Source of the DNA: CAZVEE01 sp964625525
GTDB taxonomy: Bacteria; Pseudomonadota; Alphaproteobacteria; JAJFIK01
Direction: 5' to 3'
NCBI GenBank assembly: GCA_964625525.1
Contig: CAZVEE010000032.1
Coordinates: 1-37,962 of the forward strand
DNA length: 37,962 nt
In this document: one piece after another, positions 8,905 through 16,477 of the stretch
Position numbering within the stretch: the first letter of the stretch is position 1
Layout of the letters: every line of letters begins with the position of its first letter
Program-made: the position numbers and the translations under genes
Notes under the pieces: model-generated
The model's input: the letters and a program-made list of their open reading frames with translations, nothing else
What the model was told of the DNA's origin: nothing
The model's database searches: none

Positions 8905-9705
8905 ATGAGCGACTGGCTTTTGGTGGAAAAAGACGGTGCGGTGGCAACCGTCACCATCAACCGGCCCGACAGCCGCAATGCGCTGGGCGAGCCCGGCGAT
9001 GGTGATGCGTTTGCGCGGGTGGCAGAAGACCTGAATGCGGACCGGGCCCTGCGCGCTGTGATCCTGACCGGGGCCGGTTCAGCCTTTTCCGCCGGTGGCA
9101 ATCTCAAGGCGATGAAGGAGCAGTCGGGCTCCTTCGAAGGGCCGGGTGTCGCCATCCGCGAGGGGTATCGGCGCAATATTCACCGCATTGTCCGCTCCTT
9201 ATGGACTTTGGAGCTGCCGCTCATCGCGGCGGTGAACGGGCCGGCCATTGGCCTGGGCAATGACGTGACCTGCCTTGCAGATACCCGTATCGCCAGCTCA
9301 AGCGCGAAATTCGGCGCCACTTTTCTGAAGATCGGTTTGGTGCCCGGTGATGGGGGCGCGTGGCTGCTGCCGCGGGTCATCGGCATGGCGCGCGCGGCGG
9401 AGCTGTTCTTCACCGGCGATGTGGTGGATGCGGACACCGCCCTTGCCTGGGGCCTGGTGAGCCGGGTGGTGGCGCCAGAGGCGCTGATGGACGAGGCGCG
9501 GGCGCTGGCCCATCGCATGGCCCAACAGCCGCCGGATGTGCTGCGCATGACCAAACGGTTGATGCGCGAAGGTCAGCGGGCGGATTTCGATACAATCATG
9601 GAACTGTCGGCCGCCTGTCAAGGGCTCGCGCACTTGACCCAGGACCATCAGGAGGCCCTCGACGCCTTTTTCGAAAAGCGGGCGCCGGTGTTCACCGGGC
9701 AATAA
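8905..9705 (+). CDS. Crotonase/enoyl-CoA hydratase-isomerase family protein
   Basis: 266 aa from the ATG at 8905, which has an excellent GGAGAGGAGAGG site. The crotonase fold is clear: VTINRPDSRNALG, the first oxyanion loop FSAGGNLKAM, AAVNGPAIGLG, and FLKIGLVPGDGGAWLLPR. The two glutamates of classical enoyl-CoA hydratase (rat Glu144 and Glu164) align with D120 and F140, so ordinary hydration is doubtful. D149 in the PGDGG turn is a possible alternative acid/base. An isomerase, hydrolase or other crotonase reaction on an acyl-CoA is as likely as hydration. It leads a short run with the monooxygenase-fold gene and the third dehydrogenase. Confidence 0.9.
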   Translation: MSDWLLVEKDGAVATVTINRPDSRNALGEPGDGDAFARVAEDLNADRALRAVILTGAGSAFSAGGNLKAMKEQSGSFEGPGVAIREGYRRNIHRIVRSLWTLELPLIAAVNGPAIGLGNDVTCLADTRIASSSAKFGATFLKIGLVPGDGGAWLLPRVIGMARAAELFFTGDVVDADTALAWGLVSRVVAPEALMDEARALAHRMAQQPPDVLRMTKRLMREGQRADFDTIMELSAACQGLAHLTQDHQEALDAFFEKRAPVFTGQ

Positions 9706-9730
9706 AGACAATCCGAACCAGGAGGATGAG

Positions 9731-10027
9731 ATGAGCAATATCGGTGTGATCGCGAAGATCAAAGTGAAGCCGGGGCGCGAGAACGAGTTCGAACAAGTGT
9801 TCCGCGATCTGCAAGCCCAGGTGCGCGCCAATGAGCCGGGCTGTGTGCAGTATGACTTTTTCCGCGCCACCAGTGGCGGTGCCACCTTTGTGGTGCTGGA
9901 GCAATATGTCACGCAAGACGCGCTCGATACCCATGCGAAAACGCAGCATTTTCAAGCGGCGGGTGCGCGCATGATGCCGCTGCTTGAAGGGGCGCCGCAG
10001 ATCGAGGTCTTGTCCAAGATTTCCTGA
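9731..10027 (+). CDS. Antibiotic biosynthesis monooxygenase (ABM) fold protein, putative quinol monooxygenase
   Basis: 98 aa, the standard size of a single ferredoxin-like ABM domain. Typical features are GVIAKIKVKPGRENEFE at the N-terminus, NEPGCVQYDFFR in the middle and the HAKTQHFQ helix. Relatives such as YgiN act as cofactor-free dimeric monooxygenases on quinols, but many members have no known substrate. An AGGAGGATGAG site precedes the ATG, and it lies 25 bases after the crotonase gene and 45 before the third dehydrogenase, so the three are probably cotranscribed. Confidence 0.88.
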   Translation: MSNIGVIAKIKVKPGRENEFEQVFRDLQAQVRANEPGCVQYDFFRATSGGATFVVLEQYVTQDALDTHAKTQHFQAAGARMMPLLEGAPQIEVLSKIS

Positions 10028-10072
10028 TGCACGCTTGACCAGACAAAGAAGACACTCGGGGAGACGCCAGCC

Positions 10073-11287
10073 ATGGACCTGACATTCACCGACGCCGACC
10101 GCGCCTTTCAAGAAGAGGTGCGTGCCTTCATCGCCGAGGCCTATGACGCGGACCTGCGCGCCAGGGTGAGCCAGAGCAAGAACGGCTATCTGGACAAGGA
10201 TGATATGGTGAAGTGGCAAAAGGCGCTCCACACCAAAGGGTGGATTGCGCCGAACTGGCCGGCGGAATATGGCGGTGCAGGCTTCACGCCGACCCAGCGG
10301 TTTCTATTTGAAATGGAGATGGCGGCGGCCGGCACGCCACCGGTCAGCCCCATGGGCCTGAAAATGGTGGCGCCGGTGATCATTGCGTTCGGCAATGACA
10401 CCCAGAAGCGCCAGCATTTACCGCCTATTCTGTCGAGCGATGTGTGGTGGTGTCAGGGATATTCCGAACCCGGATCGGGATCGGATCTGGCGTCGTTGCA
10501 GATGCGCGCCGAAGACCAAGGCGATCATTATCTGTGCAACGGGACCAAGATCTGGACCACTCATGCGCAGTGGGCGGACTGGATCTTCTGCCTTGTGCGC
10601 ACCGATCCCAAGCCGGCCCGGCCCCAGGAGGGGATTTCTTTCCTGCTGATCGACATGACCACACCGGGCATCAAAGTGGAGCCCATTGTTACGCTGGACG
10701 TGCCGGTGCCGGGACAGCAGGAAGTGAACCAGGTCTTTTTCGACAATGTTCGCGTGCCGAAGGAAAACCTCGTCGGCGAGGAGCACAAGGGCTGGACCTA
10801 CGCCAAGTATTTGTTGCAGCACGAGCGCAGCAACATCTACGGGCCCGGCCTGCGGCGGGCGCTTGCCAAAGTGCGGGCCATTGCCGATCAGGAACAGGCG
10901 GGCACGGGCGAACGGCTTGGGAATGATCCGGACTTCGCGGCGAAACTCGCGGATCTGGAGATCCAGATCACGGCACTGGAATTCACCGAGTTGCGCATTT
11001 TCGCAGGCCTGTCAGAAGGCGAAGCGCCGGGGCCGGAGAGTTCGCTCCTCAAGACTCGCGGCTCGGAATTGCAGCAGGAGATCTCGGCACTGGCCGTGGA
11101 GGCGGTGGGCGCTTACGCCATACCCTTCGTCCAGGACACATGGGAGCGGAGCAATGAGCCCCGTCCGGGCCCGGATTATGCAGCTTCCGTGGCGCCCTAC
11201 TACTTCAATTACCGTAAAGCCTCCATCTATGCCGGCTCCAATGAGGTGCAGCGGAACATCATGGCCAAGATGGTGTTGGGTCTCTAA
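10073..11287 (+). CDS. Acyl-CoA dehydrogenase, second large subunit type
   Basis: 404 aa, closely similar in layout to the protein at 4326-5510: MDLTFTDADRAF start, WCQGYSEPGSGSDLASL, and C-terminal YAGSNEVQRNI. Ala (A387) occupies the MCAD catalytic position, while E251 in QHERSNIYG is the likely helix-G base. There is no small-subunit gene next to it, so it may form a homomer or borrow the small subunit encoded at 5541. The stop codon overlaps that of the convergent acetyltransferase gene by bases 11284-11287. Duplication of the upstream large subunit followed by divergence is a plausible origin. Confidence 0.9.
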   Translation: MDLTFTDADRAFQEEVRAFIAEAYDADLRARVSQSKNGYLDKDDMVKWQKALHTKGWIAPNWPAEYGGAGFTPTQRFLFEMEMAAAGTPPVSPMGLKMVAPVIIAFGNDTQKRQHLPPILSSDVWWCQGYSEPGSGSDLASLQMRAEDQGDHYLCNGTKIWTTHAQWADWIFCLVRTDPKPARPQEGISFLLIDMTTPGIKVEPIVTLDVPVPGQQEVNQVFFDNVRVPKENLVGEEHKGWTYAKYLLQHERSNIYGPGLRRALAKVRAIADQEQAGTGERLGNDPDFAAKLADLEIQITALEFTELRIFAGLSEGEAPGPESSLLKTRGSELQQEISALAVEAVGAYAIPFVQDTWERSNEPRPGPDYAASVAPYYFNYRKASIYAGSNEVQRNIMAKMVLGL

Positions 11288-12096
11288 GGCCGGTTCACCG
11301 GGAGCCAGCTTTCCGCAAAGGCCGCGGCGGCGCGCAAGGAAAACAAGTGCGCCGTCCCCTGGCCGACAGGGCCGTGGCGCACCGGGCAGGGGATTTGGGC
11401 CTGAAAGGCCGCGCCGCAGGCCGTAAAGTCGTCGCTATCATAATCCGGACACGTGAAACGCGCCCAGATCCGCGTTCCGTCCCGCTGCACCGGCGCGCCC
11501 TGTGTGACGAGCGGGGCCGCATCCGCGCGGTGTTCGCCCAGATGAAATGCCGTGCAGTTCTCAAAGCTGACGCCTAAGAACAAGACCGACGCATCGAGCG
11601 CCTCAAGCCGGCCAAGCGGAGACGCGGGGCCGAAGCCCGCATCCAGCGGATGCTCCGCTGTCACATGGTCCGCATGGGGGCCAAGCGCGGCGAACGAATC
11701 CTGCGGATGTGCCGAGCGCTGGCAGCCGGGCCAACTGCGGAATGTCTCGCACACCGCGCCCATCATGCGGGTGGGTGTGGTGTGCGGATTAAAGGCGGGC
11801 ATGGTCTCGCGCAAGACCGGCCACCACGCTTCCGGCACCGGCGGGGCTTGCCAATGGCAGGGATCGGAGAGATGCGCCGTGAAGGTGGGCATCACCAGCG
11901 TGCCATCGGCTCCCAGAACATCAAGCAGTGCCAGGACCACCGCCTCTGGACCGCCGCTGACATAGCCCAGACGTGACAGCGCGCTATGCACGAGCAGCAC
12001 GCTGCCCCGGGCCACGCCGAGGGCGGTCAGCGCTTGCGCCATCCGCTCCCGGGTCAAGGGCCAGGGCGTGGCGTCGATGATGCGGGCTTCACTCAT
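11284..12096 (-). CDS. AAC(3)-family N-acetyltransferase
   Basis: 270 aa starting MSEARIIDATPWPLT at 12096, four bases after the stop of the upstream SDR gene, so translation is probably coupled. Family signatures are LLVHSALSRLGYVSGG near residue 40, TLVMPTFTAH, HPQDSFAALGPHA, and the FENCTAFHLGEHRAD segment that matches the NTxLHLxE motif of aminoglycoside 3-N-acetyltransferases. The family transfers acetyl from acetyl-CoA to an amine. True aminoglycoside resistance is possible, but many homologues outside resistance elements act on other acceptors, and the position among lipid and acyl-CoA genes does not suggest a resistance cassette. The specificity cannot be told from the sequence. Confidence 0.85.
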   Translation of the reverse strand: MSEARIIDATPWPLTRERMAQALTALGVARGSVLLVHSALSRLGYVSGGPEAVVLALLDVLGADGTLVMPTFTAHLSDPCHWQAPPVPEAWWPVLRETMPAFNPHTTPTRMMGAVCETFRSWPGCQRSAHPQDSFAALGPHADHVTAEHPLDAGFGPASPLGRLEALDASVLFLGVSFENCTAFHLGEHRADAAPLVTQGAPVQRDGTRIWARFTCPDYDSDDFTACGAAFQAQIPCPVRHGPVGQGTAHLFSLRAAAAFAESWLPVNRP

Positions 12097-12100
12097 GAAC

Positions 12101-12820
12101 TTACCATTTCTCTGCAAACGGACGGGCTTCGACCTCAAAGGACCAGGCAGAGCGGGGTTGCTGCGTCAGCCAATAAGCGGTCTCGGCCACATCGTCCGGG
12201 GCGAGAAAGAAGCTGTCCGGTTGGTCCGGGATCATCTCGCGCGTGCGCGGCAGATCCACAACGCCGTCGACGATGATCAGCGACACATGGATCCCTTGAG
12301 GCCCCAGATGCTTGGCCATGGACTCTGCGAGGCTGCGTTGGGCGGCTTTGGCGGAGGCAAAGCCGGTGGTGAACGCCGCTCCGCGCCGCGAGGCGGTGGC
12401 GCCGGTGATCACAATGGCGCCCGCACCTTTGGCCTGCATCCCGGGAATGATCGCTTGGGCACTGAGCAACAGGCCCCGCGCATTGATCTGCCAGGCGGTC
12501 TCGAAGGCCTCGGGGGTGATGTCGTCCACGGTGGCGAAACTGCCCGAGCCGGCATTGTAGGCAAGCACATCCACCGGACCCAAATCATGGGCAATGGCGG
12601 TGAAAGTGGCGGCAATGGCGCCGGGGTCGGTTACGTCACAGGCATAGGCCTGGGCGCCCGTACCCAGGTCGGCGGCCAGAGCTTGCGCATAGGCGGTGCT
12701 GCGCGCCAGCAGAGCGACTTGATACCCGGCGCGGTGAAAGCGGCGGGCATAGGCGCCGCCCAGGCCCGGCCCCACGCCGATGACAACGCACACGGGCGCG
12801 TCAGAAGAGGTGCTGGTCAT
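12101..12820 (-). CDS. SDR family protein lacking the catalytic Ser and Tyr
   Basis: 239 aa starting MTSTSSDAPVCVVIG at 12820, with an AAAGGAC site. The Rossmann nucleotide-binding loop GVGPGLGGAYARRF and the DVTD and NAGSG motifs are intact. In the active site the usual Y-x3-K reads F-A-S-A-K, and the position 13 residues before it is Ala in TGATAS rather than Ser; the Lys is kept. I recall a subgroup of SDR proteins with this FxxxK pattern, with no settled reaction. It may still bind NAD(P) and act on a substrate that needs no Tyr proton relay, or be non-catalytic. It is followed at once by the acetyltransferase gene. Confidence 0.85.
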   Translation of the reverse strand: MTSTSSDAPVCVVIGVGPGLGGAYARRFHRAGYQVALLARSTAYAQALAADLGTGAQAYACDVTDPGAIAATFTAIAHDLGPVDVLAYNAGSGSFATVDDITPEAFETAWQINARGLLLSAQAIIPGMQAKGAGAIVITGATASRRGAAFTTGFASAKAAQRSLAESMAKHLGPQGIHVSLIIVDGVVDLPRTREMIPDQPDSFFLAPDDVAETAYWLTQQPRSAWSFEVEARPFAEKW

Positions 12821-12853
12821 GGTTTCGTCCTTTCTGCGGTCTTCACAGGCAAA

Positions 12854-12877
12854 CGGCCGCATCCGGAGATGCGGCCG
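12854..12877 (-). other. GC-rich hairpin between the two SDR genes
   Basis: A perfect 10-bp stem (CGGCCGCATC, 12854-12863, with GATGCGGCCG, 12868-12877) closes a CGGA loop in the 84-base spacer between the SDR genes. On the minus strand only a short TTT follows, so it may be a weak terminator, attenuator or mRNA-stabilising element within the operon. Confidence 0.55.
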
Positions 12878-12904
12878 CTCGTGAAATACGTCAGGGGGGA
12901 CGGA

Positions 12905-13801
12905 TTACCCGCCCAACTCGAAGAACTTGATGGTCTGTTCGGCGCCCTGGAAATAGGCCTTGGCGTCGCTGTCGTCGGTGATTGTGTCCCAGTTCTCCAC
13001 CACCGCTTCCGCCGTGATGGTATCTCGGCCCAGATAGAGACCGCGGGTCTCGACGATCTTGGCCTGGGCCACCACGCCGGCGCCCGCGGTGAGGATCACA
13101 CCCGTGGGCGCATTCTCATGACACAGAGCAATCACCGCCGGCGTGACGAATTCCGGGCGCAACTTATCAAGCGCATCCGGCGGCATCAGGTCCTCGGTCA
13201 TGCGCGTGGCTGCGACCGGGGAAATGGCGTTGACGTGGATATTGTCTTTCTGACCTTCGAGCTTCAGCGTGTTCATGAAGCCGATCTGGGCCAGCTTCGC
13301 CGCACCGTAATTGGTTTGGCCGAAATTGCCGTAAAGGCCAGTGGAAGACGTGGTCATGACCACCCGGCCATACTGCTGCTCGCGCAAGGTCGCCCAGAAC
13401 GCTTTCGTCACTTTCACCGCGCCCATCAGGTGCACGTCCACGACGAATTCGAAATCGGGCAGGGTGACCTTGGAGAAGGATTTGTCGCGCAGCACGCCCG
13501 CATTGTTGATGAGCACGTCGGCGCGGCCGAACGTGTCCAGGGTCTGCTTGAACAGAAGCTCCACGCCGGCGTCATCGGTAACGCTGGAGCCGTTGGCGAT
13601 GGCTTCTCCGCCCATGCCCTTGATTTCCGCGACCACGGCTTCGGCCGCGTCGGAAGAGCCGCCCGAACCATCCACCGAGCCGCCGAGATCGTTCACCACG
13701 ACTTTCGCGCCGCGGCGCGCCAGCTCCAGCGCGTGTTCCCGGCCAAGGCCGCCGCCGGCGCCGGTGACAACGGCAACGCGGCCGTCAAAGCGAAGGGACA
13801 T
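12905..13801 (-). CDS. SDR family, multifunctional-enzyme-type (3R)-hydroxyacyl-CoA dehydrogenase-like
   Basis: 298 aa with an AAAGGAG site. The N-terminal MSLRFDGRVAVVTGAGGGLGRE and NDLGGSVDG are characteristic of the dehydrogenase domain of peroxisomal multifunctional enzyme 2 (HSD17B4) and its bacterial relatives. These oxidise (3R)-hydroxyacyl-CoA or 17-beta-hydroxysteroids with NAD. The catalytic Ser (TSSTGLYG), Tyr (NYGAAK) and Lys are all present. The extra C-terminal 50 residues (GRDTITAEAVVENWDTI) belong to this subgroup. In the context of several acyl-CoA dehydrogenases and a crotonase it would supply the third step of a beta-oxidation-like path. It probably leads an operon with the second SDR and the acetyltransferase. 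Confidence 0.88.
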   Translation of the reverse strand: MSLRFDGRVAVVTGAGGGLGREHALELARRGAKVVVNDLGGSVDGSGGSSDAAEAVVAEIKGMGGEAIANGSSVTDDAGVELLFKQTLDTFGRADVLINNAGVLRDKSFSKVTLPDFEFVVDVHLMGAVKVTKAFWATLREQQYGRVVMTTSSTGLYGNFGQTNYGAAKLAQIGFMNTLKLEGQKDNIHVNAISPVAATRMTEDLMPPDALDKLRPEFVTPAVIALCHENAPTGVILTAGAGVVAQAKIVETRGLYLGRDTITAEAVVENWDTITDDSDAKAYFQGAEQTIKFFELGG

Positions 13802-14002
13802 GGGCTCACTCCTTTGATGTCTTGCAAGGGTCGGCCTGGCGCACCAGGCGGTCCGGCGAGGCGGACGCTTTCCACTATTTGACCAGGGGTTACGGGCGGG
13901 TCAAGCGGCGTCGGCGCGCAGGGCCCGATTGCGGCGCGCGGCGGGCGGAGTAGACTGCGCAAACCCTACGGCAAGGGCCACAAGGGCAAGAGGGGCAGGA
14001 TG

Positions 14003-14491
14003 ATGACCGACGCGGGAACCGAGAGCTTTTGAGCGGATCTGGAATTCTGGCGCGTCGTCGGCACGCTGCTGACCCCGATCGCCATTTTCGTGGCCACGAC
14101 CATCATTACGAGCCGGGCCCGCCGTCAGGCAGAGATGAACCAGAAGCTCGCGGAAATCGTGAAGAAGCGGGCCGAGCTGTGGGATCAGATCGCCTTCCCG
14201 CTTAACGACATCTATGTCTATTTCCTCTTCGTCGGACATTGGAAAGAGATCTCCGCGACGCGTGACTTGCACAGGCTGCAGGACAGCCATGCAACCAAAG
14301 CAATTCTTTTGCACTGCGGAATCACTAATTTCTGGATACCAGGCCCGGGGGATCTCGGGGCCTGTTGTTCCCGAATAAAGGATTTCGCCATGCGCGCCGT
14401 TGTGAATGTGGCCGAAGTGCTGGTGATCGCCGTGACGGTCATCGGTTTTTGCTATGCCACCTATGAGGTTCTAACCTCGACCTTTCTCTGA
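14003..14491 (+). pseudogene. Small membrane-protein gene with in-frame TGA
   Basis: An ATG at 14003 with a GAGGGGCAGG site begins MTDAGTESF, then meets TGA at 14030-14032. The same frame continues as ADLEFWRVVGTLLTPIAIFVATTIITSRARRQ (split here: a membrane helix followed by Arg-rich residues), an AEIVKKRAELWDQI coiled stretch and FPLNDIYVYFLFVGHW. One base change (TGG or GGA to TGA) would explain the stop. A GTG at 14090 would give only a truncated helix. Beyond GHWKEI the reading becomes less protein-like until a second membrane helix near the end, so there may be further damage. A sequencing error, a true nonsense mutation or readthrough are all open. Confidence 0.5.
14390..14491 (+). CDS. 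Possible 33-residue single-helix membrane peptide
   Basis: The ATG at 14390 has a good AAAGGA site (14377-14382) six bases upstream and begins MRAVVNVAEVLVIAVTVIG, a single transmembrane helix, ending STFL. It is the last part of the damaged frame described at 14003, but could be translated on its own. A hairpin (CAGGCCC, 14340-14346, with GGGCCTG, 14358-14364) lies just upstream and a terminator follows at 14521. This could be an independent small-protein gene or just the 3' end of the broken one. Confidence 0.3.
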   Translation: MRAVVNVAEVLVIAVTVIGFCYATYEVLTSTFL

Positions 14492-14520
14492 TCCACGCCT
14501 CGGATCACAGTGAGATGGAC

Positions 14521-14556
14521 AGCGGGTCCGCCGGAAATCGGCGCGCCCGCTTTCTT
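14521..14556 (+). terminator. Terminator upstream of the nucleoside transporter gene
   Basis: An AGCGGG/CCCGCT outer stem (14521-14526 with 14546-14551) and a CGCCG/CGGCG inner stem around a GAAAT loop are followed by a T-rich TTTCTTT. It lies 30 bases after the small-membrane-protein frame. Confidence 0.65.
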
Positions 14557-14613
14557 TATGCGCATTGCGGCATAAACTGACGCCTCCGCTGTCATGACCT
14601 TGGGGGATCGTCC

Positions 14614-15885
14614 ATGGAAAGCCTGCTTCTGTCTGCGCAAAGCCTGTTTGGGCTTGTGATGCTGGTGCTCATCGCTTGGGCTTTGAGCGAACGGCGCGGG
14701 GCGGTGAACTGGCGCATGGTGGTGGTGGCGATCGGACTGCAAGGGGCGTTGGCGCTGTTGCTGCTGCATGTGCCGGTGTTGCGTGATGCGCTGGTGGGGC
14801 TGTCGGCGGCGGTTGAGGCGGTCCAGGCCGCCTCCAATACCGGCGCGCGCTTTGTGTTCGGGTTCGTGGCCGGGGGGCCGCAGCCTTTTGCGGTCGAGGA
14901 GCCCGGCGCGCTCGTATCGCTGGCCTTTGGGATCTTGCCGCTGGTCATTGTCATCGCGGCCCTGTCAGCGCTGTTGTGGTACTGGGGCATCCTGTTTCTG
15001 ATCACCCGTGGCTTTGCCTGGGCGCTGGAGCGGACCTTAGGGATTGGCGGCGCAGCGGGCCTGGGTGCGGCGGCGAACCTGTTCATGGGCATGATCGAGG
15101 CGCCGCTGTTCATTCGCGCTTATCTGTCCAAGCTCACGCGCAGTGAACTGTTTCTGGTGATGACGGTGGGGCTCGCCACGGTCTCCGGCACTGTGCTGGT
15201 GCTTTATGCGGTCACCATCGGACCGGTGGTGGAGGGGGCGGTGGGCCATATTCTGGTGGCCTCGTTCCTGTCGCTGCCAGCCGCGGTGTTGATATCGAAA
15301 GTGATGGTGCCGGGCGAGGAGGTGACCCCGTCGGAGGCCGGTCTGGGGGAGCTTGGCTATCAGAGCAGTGTGGACGCGGTGGTGCAGGGCACCCAGGAAG
15401 GGTTGAAGCTGTTCCTGACCATTATCGCCATGCTCATTGTGGTGATTGCCATGGTGGCGTTGACGGATTCGCTGCTGGCGCTGCTGCCCGGTCTGCCCGA
15501 TGCCACGGGCGCGGTGCAGCCCATCACGGTAGAGCGGATCTTCGGCTGGTTGTTCGCACCGCTTGTCTGGCTGTTCGGGGTGCCCTGGTCGGAGGCGGGC
15601 ATGGCCGGCACGCTCATGGGCACGAAAACCATCCTGAATGAATTCATCGCCTACCAGAATCTGGCCTCGCCGGCCTATGCGGATCTCAGCGATCGCAGCC
15701 GGCTGATCATGCTCTATGCCATGTGCGGATTTGCCAATTTGGGCAGTGTGGGCATGTTGATCTCCACGTTGAGCACGCTGGTGCCGGAACGCCGCGCGGA
15801 AGTGGTGGGGTTGGGCATGAAATCTCTGATCGCCGGCACGCTGGCCACGGGCATGACCGGGGCGGTGGTGGGGCTGTTGCCCTAA
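14614..15885 (+). CDS. NupC/CNT-family nucleoside transporter
   Basis: 423 aa with about ten membrane segments and a GGGGGA ribosome-binding site. Family marks are EAPLFIRAYLSKLTRSELF, MTVGLATVSGTVLVLYA, NEFIAYQNLA and the C-terminal MCGFANLGSVGMLIS with TLVPERRAEV. These proteins import nucleosides using a Na+ or H+ gradient across the inner membrane. The hairpin-1 motif is G159-M-I-E162 instead of the G-Q-T-E of Na+-coupled CNTs, so substrate or ion coupling may differ. The gene stands alone, with a terminator upstream and the repeat region downstream. Confidence 0.92.
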   Translation: MESLLLSAQSLFGLVMLVLIAWALSERRGAVNWRMVVVAIGLQGALALLLLHVPVLRDALVGLSAAVEAVQAASNTGARFVFGFVAGGPQPFAVEEPGALVSLAFGILPLVIVIAALSALLWYWGILFLITRGFAWALERTLGIGGAAGLGAAANLFMGMIEAPLFIRAYLSKLTRSELFLVMTVGLATVSGTVLVLYAVTIGPVVEGAVGHILVASFLSLPAAVLISKVMVPGEEVTPSEAGLGELGYQSSVDAVVQGTQEGLKLFLTIIAMLIVVIAMVALTDSLLALLPGLPDATGAVQPITVERIFGWLFAPLVWLFGVPWSEAGMAGTLMGTKTILNEFIAYQNLASPAYADLSDRSRLIMLYAMCGFANLGSVGMLISTLSTLVPERRAEVVGLGMKSLIAGTLATGMTGAVVGLLP

Positions 15886-16234
15886 CGAAGGATCCCTTTC
15901 GACATGAGGGGCATTGCCGCGAGCGATGCCCTCGCGCACACGACACGCAGGTCAGAAAGACGCCCGGTGGGCCGGGTATCCCCCGCGCACGCCTCAAGCC
16001 GGCGGACGGGCCAGCGGCGGGCGGGCCAGCGGCGGGCGGGCCAGCGGCGGGCGGGCCAGCGGCGGACGGGCCAGTGGCAGACGGGCCAGCGTCAGCGAGG
16101 GGCGTCATGGGGTGTCGTCAATCCGGTGCTGAGGCCCAACGGACGCACAGCGCCAAATCAGCGGCTGTTTTTTGATGGGCAGCGCGGGCGCGGGGTCCTA
16201 GGCTCGGTCCAAGAACACAAGAAGGACGCCTGGG
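15886..16234. other. Intergenic region containing a 15-bp tandem repeat
   Basis: 349 bases between the transporter and a small membrane-protein gene. Apart from the tandem repeat at 16001-16090 I see no terminator, RNA gene or convincing protein frame. Frames running through the repeat encode Pro/Ala/Gly pentapeptides and look accidental. Confidence 0.6.
16001..16090. repeat. 15-bp tandem repeat, six copies
   Basis: Six head-to-tail units with consensus GGCGGGCGGGCCAGC. Copies 2-4 (16016-16060) are identical; copies 1, 5 and 6 carry G-to-A changes or a final T. The unit length is a multiple of three, so any frame through it stays open. Identical central copies and decayed edges are what replication slippage produces, and the copy number is likely to vary between strains. 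Confidence 0.95.
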
Positions 16235-16477
16235 ATGATAAGACTGCGGCAGCGGGCACGGCCCCGTCCGCTGAGGACGGTTTGGTTGTGGGCGGCGGCG
16301 GTCAGCGCGGTCGTCCTGATCTGGGGGGAGCCTGGGGAGGCACGCAGTGTCTCGACCTCGGATCGGACGTTTTGGACTGTCCTTGACTGGCTGATCTATG
16401 GCGGCATCGGCCTTGTCTTTGCCAACGTGCTCTATTTCGCCGGGGGACGGCGAGGGCGGCGCAAGGACGACGACTGA
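16235..16477 (+). CDS. Small membrane protein of unknown function
   Basis: 80 aa with an AGAAGGAC site seven bases before the ATG. A basic N-terminus precedes one hydrophobic segment (VWLWAAAVSAVVLIWG) that may be a signal anchor with a possible EARS-type cleavage region. A second helix (VLDWLIYGGIGLVFANVLYFAGG) leads to an Arg-rich, then Asp-rich tail (RRGRRKDDD). No family is recognised. Coding is supported by the ribosome-binding site and the two well-formed helices. Confidence 0.5.
   Translation: MIRLRQRARPRPLRTVWLWAAAVSAVVLIWGEPGEARSVSTSDRTFWTVLDWLIYGGIGLVFANVLYFAGGRRGRRKDDD

Noticed and set aside
4326..13801. A complete known steroid or bile-acid degradation cluster
   Set aside because: Marker genes such as those for ring cleavage, thiolases or CoA ligases are absent, so only a general acyl-CoA catabolic role can be supported.
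12068..13882. A long plus-strand frame of about 600 codons
   Set aside because: It lies antisense to two clear SDR genes; its protein is Arg/Gly/His-rich without motifs, as expected of a shadow in GC-rich DNA.
14030..14032. Selenocysteine codon
   Set aside because: No selenoprotein family is recognised, no clear SECIS-like hairpin directly follows the TGA, and a nonsense change is simpler.
16001..16090. CRISPR array
   Set aside because: The 15-bp units are directly adjacent with no spacers, and no cas genes are present.
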